DNA of 64,000 nucleotides. It comes from Symbiodinium natans. Its lineage: Eukaryota > Sar > Dinophyceae > Suessiales > Symbiodiniaceae. A model generated the notes under the pieces. It ran no database searches. It worked only from the letters and a program-made list of their open reading frames with translations, and had not been told where the DNA came from. A program made the translations under genes and the position numbers. The first letter of the stretch is position 1. Each line of letters starts with the position of its first letter. Positions 59,239 through 64,000 of the stretch are shown here, piece after piece. The stretch is from positions 355,655-419,654 of the forward strand of contig CAJNDS010002369.1 of NCBI GenBank assembly GCA_905221605.1. Direction: 5' to 3'.

Positions 59239-60221
59239 GGCTTTCAGGGGGCCTTCGGTAGGGAAGCCAGTGCCATGGCTCGACTTGAAGGCATACTGGA
59301 CGATGTGAGGCAGCCTGTGTAACTGTAGGGGCCTTAATAACTAGAATAGGGTTTAGGGTTTAGGGTTTAGGGTTCAGGGTTTAGGATTTAGGAGCTTGTT
59401 AGGGCTAGGTTCCCCAGCTACTCCTTCATAAATAAGGGTACCCTTTCTCCAGTCTTAGTACGGAACCCCCCCCCCCCCCCCCAAACAAAAAAGGGAGCAA
59501 GGGTACTACTGGGGGACCTGGAGGGTGTAGGAGGTTCAGGAGCTTGGGGTGTGGGATTTGGGAGTTTAGGGTTTAGGAAAGACGACTATTTGCTTAAGAA
59601 CTTTCGGAGTTGAAGGTTTAGGAATGACTACTGTCTGTAACCCCCCGGGGTTTTGAAAGAATCTGGAGTTTTTGGTGAAGGTTCTTGCTTATAGGGTCCA
59701 GGGATTTAGGGAACAGGGCCATAATGTAGAGAATCGACGACATGCTGGGTTGGGGGGCTTGATCTCGCGAATGGGCGACCGACAGCAAACTTCGTTCCGC
59801 AGAAGAAGTCAGGAAAGACTGGATATTGGGGGGAGGGGTTTGGGGTCTAGGGTTTAGGGTGATTCTATGGAACCTGGATGGAACTCAACCCTCTTCACAA
59901 ATTCGAAGACTCATTGAAAAACAACAGAGGTCGAACCCAGGGGTGAAACTTCGGTTCAAACCTCCCCCCCTCCGACCTTAGTAAGGGCCCAGAAACTAGC
60001 ACAACTCCCTCATGACACCTCAGATCCTGAAAAGATTCTATGACACCCCAGATCCTGAAAAGATTCTATAGCCCCAAGCCAGCTCTGAACGCAAACCCTA
60101 AACCCTAAACCCTATACCCTAAACCCTAAACCCTAAACACTAAACCCTAAACCCTAAACCCCTGCAGCCCCGCAGCCCGAAAGCGCCTATGGAACCCGAA
60201 AGCCCTGATGAGACTTCTTGG

Positions 60222-60266
60222 GCCCCGCGGCGTGCTCAGCATCTGCTTGTTGGGCCACGCCTGGAA
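60222..60266 (-). CDS. Exon-like segment
   Basis: Acceptor CGCTTCAAG followed by frame FQAWPNKQMLSTPR; the donor edge is uncertain. A TTTAGGG array starts at about 60298 above and a CCCTAAA array ends at about 60165 below. Protein not identified. Confidence 0.5.
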
Positions 60267-60297
60267 CTTGAAGCGGTGGCTTCCATACCTCGGGTTG

Positions 60298-60397
60298 GAT
60301 TTAGGGTTTAGGGTTTAGGGTTTAGGGCTTAGGGTTTAGGGTTTAGGGTTTAGGGTTTAGGGTTTAGAGTTTAGGGTTTAGGGTTTAGGGTTTAGGG
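60298..60397 (+). repeat. TTTAGGG array
   Basis: About 14 units, nearly perfect, with a reverse array at 60464-60505 nearby. Confidence 0.95.
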
Positions 60398-61314
60398 TTG
60401 GGAAGGTAGGCTCGGGAAGCTGAGGTTTACAGGGACTTGGGGTGCCAAAGGGCGCCTCTGGCTTGAACCCTAAACCCTAAACCCTAAACCCTAAACCCTA
60501 AACTGGCCCTAAACACTAAACCGACCCTACACCCACCTTTGGCAGCACCGCCCCCCCTGGGGTGCCCCAAGCACGTACGCAACTCGCAGGTGGTGGCGCG
60601 TCTGTGCTTCTAGGCGCCATCCGCAATGGTGTTCTTAGAGCTCCAGTGCCGAGGACTGCTGAGGGGTTTTCGGGTCTTGCACTTAAGGTGCCTTCAATAC
60701 CAACAACCAGGCGCTGAGGCCCTGTAAGCGGTACACTTTCAACTGCTTCCCTGCTTCCCCCGCAACCGAGGAGGAACAGTTTCTCGACACCTTATCAAGG
60801 GAATAGGGAGAAAGGGCACCACTGGGTGTCTTGGAAAACTTTGCGCCCGAAACTTTCTAGTTCTTAGCAGGGAAAGAGGGAAAAAACCCTAAGCCCCTTA
60901 CAGAAGTCTAAGCCGCAAAAGCGTACAGGTCCGGGGCTCCCTGCACCACATCCTGATTGGGGTCGACCGTCCGCTCCGCAGGGGAGAACCAGTCCTGGCT
61001 TAGGGGTTAGGGTTTAGGGTTTAGGGTTTTAGGGGCTTTAGGTTCCCCCCCTTCTTCCAAGAATGCCAGATGCAAGTAGGGTTGAGTGCCTTCTGCAAGA
61101 TCAGGTGCGCGATGTGATTGGGGTGCTGGCTTTAGGGTTTAGTGTGCAGGGCTTAGGGTTCATGGCCTACAGCATGTGAGGCTCGTGTGCGCGGCGCCCG
61201 AAACCCCAAACCCCAAACATACTGTGTCATGCGCTTCGCCCCAACACCCTGCAATAGGAGTCCCCAGACCCTGAGGGTTATGTTTTGGGGTTTAGGGGTT
61301 GATGGTTTTGGGAC

Positions 61315-61590
61315 CCTAAACCCTACACCCTAAACCCTAAACCCCAAACCCTAAACCCTAAACCCTAAACCCTAAACCCTAAACCCTGAACCCTAAATCC
61401 TAAACCCTGAGACCTAAACCCTAAACCCCAAACCCCAAACCCTGAACCCTAAGCCCAAAACCCTAAACCCCAAACCCCAAACCCTAAACCCTAAACCCTG
61501 AACCCTAAACCCCAAACCCCAAAACCCTAAACCCTAAACCCTAAACCCTGAACCCTAAACCCTAAACCCCCAAACCCTAAACCCCAAACC
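61315..61590 (-). repeat. Mixed CCCTAAA/CCCCAAA/CCCTGAA array
   Basis: About 275 bp of telomere-type units with three alternating variants: the longest array in the window by span. Confidence 0.95.
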
Positions 61591-61949
61591 CATTCAGCGG
61601 TTGCTAGCTTCGGCTTTGGGACTTGGCCGCCAGAGCCTTGTCCACGTGCCTGGGAAGCGCCTCTTTGCTTGTCACCTGCGAGTCTGGAGGCCCAAGATTT
61701 AGGGTTTAGGGTTTAGGGTTCAGGGTTCAGGGTTTAGGACCCTCCATGGTTTAGGGTTTGGTGGTTTAGGGGTTTGAGGGGGTTTAGGGTTTAGGGTTGG
61801 GGTTATAAGGTGTTGGGATTTAGAGCTGGGAGTGGCACGCTGCACACTGCTTGCTGTATTCCCGGCCCCCCCTCCCCCCAAACAGACCTCGTCGCATGTG
61901 CTCGCCGAAGCAGGCAAACAGCAAACATGTCTCTATAGAGGGTCACCCT

Positions 61950-62049
61950 TTGGGATGTTGCCCCTTATACTACCAGTCCTTAATCGGGAGTACAATCAGG
62001 GTACTATAATCCCGGTTAGGGACTGTTAGTATAAGGGGGAACATCTCAA
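61950..62049. mobile_element. hAT-like MITE copy 3 with 8-bp target duplication
   Basis: 100 bp. Ends TTGGGATGTTGCCCCTTATAC and inverse ending AACATCTCAA. Flanked by GTCACCCT at 61942-61949 and 62050-62057, a non-telomeric 8-bp duplication. Confidence 0.9.
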
Positions 62050-63596
62050 GTCACCCTACTCAATTGGGTGCAACATCAGCAACTGTACAGGTTTCTGGGT
62101 GTAGTGTTCAGGGGGTACAGGGTTTAGGTTTAGGAGTTCGAGGCGCTCGAGGGCTCAAGCGTCCGGGATTCGGGTACGTAGCCCTAAACCCTAAACCCTA
62201 AACCCTAAACCCCAAACCCTAAACCCTAAACCCTAAGCCTTGAGAGCCCTGCCGCACGGGGGTGCTCCATGCAGGAAGGGGATTGGTGCCCTTTTTCCGA
62301 CTTTGCCAAGTCGTGTCTAGTGATGGAAGCAATTCATGTTGATGCCGGCCTCTGGATTCCTTCGGGGTCTAGGGTCTAGGTTTTAGGGTTAGGGTTTCGG
62401 GTTTGAGGTTGGAGTTTGGGGTGTGGGGTTTGGGGGAGCTGCCAATGTAGCGGCCATATGGCATATTGACACGCTCTCCCTCTGTTCCTGCAGAGATGGG
62501 GGTCCCCGCGTAACATGTTTTAAGGGGCCTGCAGCCTAACTGATCCTACGAACTAAGGGGACCTCAATGTCTGGCACAGCCGATTCCTCACGTGCTAGCC
62601 AAGCCCTTCTTGGGCTCAGTAGGGAGGGTTGCTGACGGCGGTGAAGTACTCTGTGAGGAATGGCACGCCATAGGCGAAGAATAACCTTGGGCAGCGCAGC
62701 TGTACACACATGAACAAGGCCTCGGGTTTCGAGTTTCGGGTTTAAGGTTTAGGGTTTATAAGGTTTAGGGTTAACGGGTTCCTGTCAAGGTTTTAGGGTG
62801 TAGGGTTTAGGGTTGAGGGTTTGGGTCTCAACACAAACACCCACAAAATGTGCACACAGCCAAACGGTTAGGCTAGGTTGAGGAGTTTAGTCTCGGACAA
62901 AGACCCTCCACTCAAGCCCCCTTCACACAGAGGCTCACGGACCTCTCTATCAGTATCAAGGGATTAAGACTCGTACCTCTAAGGTCGGGGAATATGGCCC
63001 TTAATACTACATTAAGGATCTTTAACAAGGGTCCCCAAAACCCAAGGGTACAACCTTAAGGGTCCAAGGTAAAACCCCTACACAGTAGTTTGGACCTTCT
63101 AGGCACCCACCCCTGCGCGCCTGAAGACGCAAGCAGCCTGGCCCCTAAGAACTCTCGTCTCTGAGCTCGAACTCCCTGGAGACAAGCCGTCAACGGACTA
63201 CCCTAATCCCGAAAGATAAACCCTATACCCAAAACCCGAAAGATAAACCCTACACCCTCGATGCCTACAAAGGTCCCTTCTTTGGCAAATCAACATTTAA
63301 GGGCCCGAAAAAAAACCAAGAAAAAACAATCCTAGTCTAGGGAGCGCACTCGAAACCTTAAACCCTAAACTCCAACCAAATTCAGAAGCTCGTGACTCAA
63401 ATGAACCTATCCGGGTTCCAGGGCCGGCGATTGGGCTTTGTGGCTCCTAATCTGAATGTCCTCGTACACCATGCACAAGCTGTCACGCCCTCGACCGGAA
63501 ATCCTACATTCCACATTCGATCCAGAACCACTTTGTGCCCAACACGTACAACCCAACATCCTGAACCACCATTTAAACTACCTTAAAGCCCAACAG

Positions 63597-63700
63597 TTGG
63601 GATGCTCCCCCTTATACTAATAGCCCTTAGTAGGGATGATGATAGGGGTACTACAAATCCCTTATAAAGGACTCTTAGTATATCAGGGGGGACATCCCAA
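63597..63700. mobile_element. hAT-like MITE copy 4 with 8-bp target duplication
   Basis: 104 bp. Ends TTGGGATGCTCCCCCTTATAC and inverse ending GGACATCCCAA. Flanked by CCCAACAG at 63589-63596 and 63701-63708. Confidence 0.9.
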
Positions 63701-64000
63701 CCCAACAGCTTGAGGCATCGCTGCAGCAGAGCGTCAACGAGCCGGCCACCGCAAGGACCAGAGCTGCTGTCGTCTCATTGGTTTCCTCGGACTCTCCCAG
63801 GCTCAGCTTCAAACCCCCAAACCCTAAACCCTATAAACCCCTAAACCCCCGAAGCCCCTAAACACCTTTTTAGGGTTTAGGGGGTGCGGCTTCAGAATCG
63901 CAGGTTTAAGGATTTCGGGTGGTTCGAGGTTCGGGCTTAGGGTTTAGGGTCGCGGTTTCGGGTTTACGGCTTAGGAAGCCCTGAGACCTAGACACTGGCC

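Larger units (their letters stand above)
44986..64000. other. Array-rich stretch with additional minus-strand exon-like segments, gene ends unresolved
   Basis: Telomere-type arrays alternate with spacers as elsewhere. Besides the exons listed separately, coding-like minus-strand segments appear near 45967-46007 (KCTRIIKADGREGL), 52650-52687 (VEDFIPPPKSQ) and 55790-55840 (LPPPCDEHRPHVALQ). Some may be 5' exons of gene B. I could not join them in phase. The 57.1-58.2 kb stretch shows only simple sequence and unassigned DNA. Confidence 0.4.

Overview
The window looks like nuclear DNA of a dinoflagellate, probably of the Symbiodinium type. Short arrays of the TTTAGGG repeat occur throughout in both orientations. 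Introns begin with GT, GC or GA and end in AG|G. A copia-type retrotransposon carries one giant open frame. Species is not determined. No rRNA, tRNA, CRISPR array or bacterial-style operon was seen.

Layout. 1-2892: tandem pyrimidine-rich repeat units. 2893-3804: unexplained sequence. About 3.8 kb to the end: over a hundred short TTTAGGG or CCCTAAA arrays of about 20-220 bp, separated by 50-700 bp spacers. There is almost no long ORF, which makes the region look like decayed subtelomere. Read closely, many spacers hold very short exons (about 25-125 nt) on the minus strand, with splice sites and matching phase from one exon to the next. I could assemble two genes by eye. Gene A (about 17.4 to 7.47 kb) encodes an RNA-binding protein: one RRM built from six exons, a proline-rich linker, and one KH domain built from five exons. 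Gene B (about 45.0 to 24.0 kb) encodes a protein resembling the flagellar radial-spoke protein CFAP91/MAATS1 (IQ motif followed by conserved helical segments). A third, poorly resolved minus-strand gene near 4.1-4.7 kb begins with a signal-peptide-like sequence. More exon-like segments on the minus strand lie at 45-61 kb.

30882-41643 is a 10,762-bp Ty1/copia-type LTR retrotransposon. Its two 173-bp LTRs are identical and its target-site duplication is the 5-bp telomere-repeat sequence AGGGT. It sits inside a gene B intron, in the same orientation as the gene. Its 3355-residue polyprotein carries Gag, zinc knuckle, protease, integrase, RT and RNase H, plus two extra domains: a RapZ-C/CX5R-like one and a 2-oxoglutarate-oxygenase-like one.

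In most introns I could delimit, the donor-side array reads TTTAGGG in the sense strand and the acceptor-side array reads CCCTAAA. The two could pair and loop out the intron interior. Palindromic non-autonomous elements of about 100 bp (one family with 8-bp target duplications), microsatellites and long G/C homopolymers are scattered through intron interiors and intergenic DNA.
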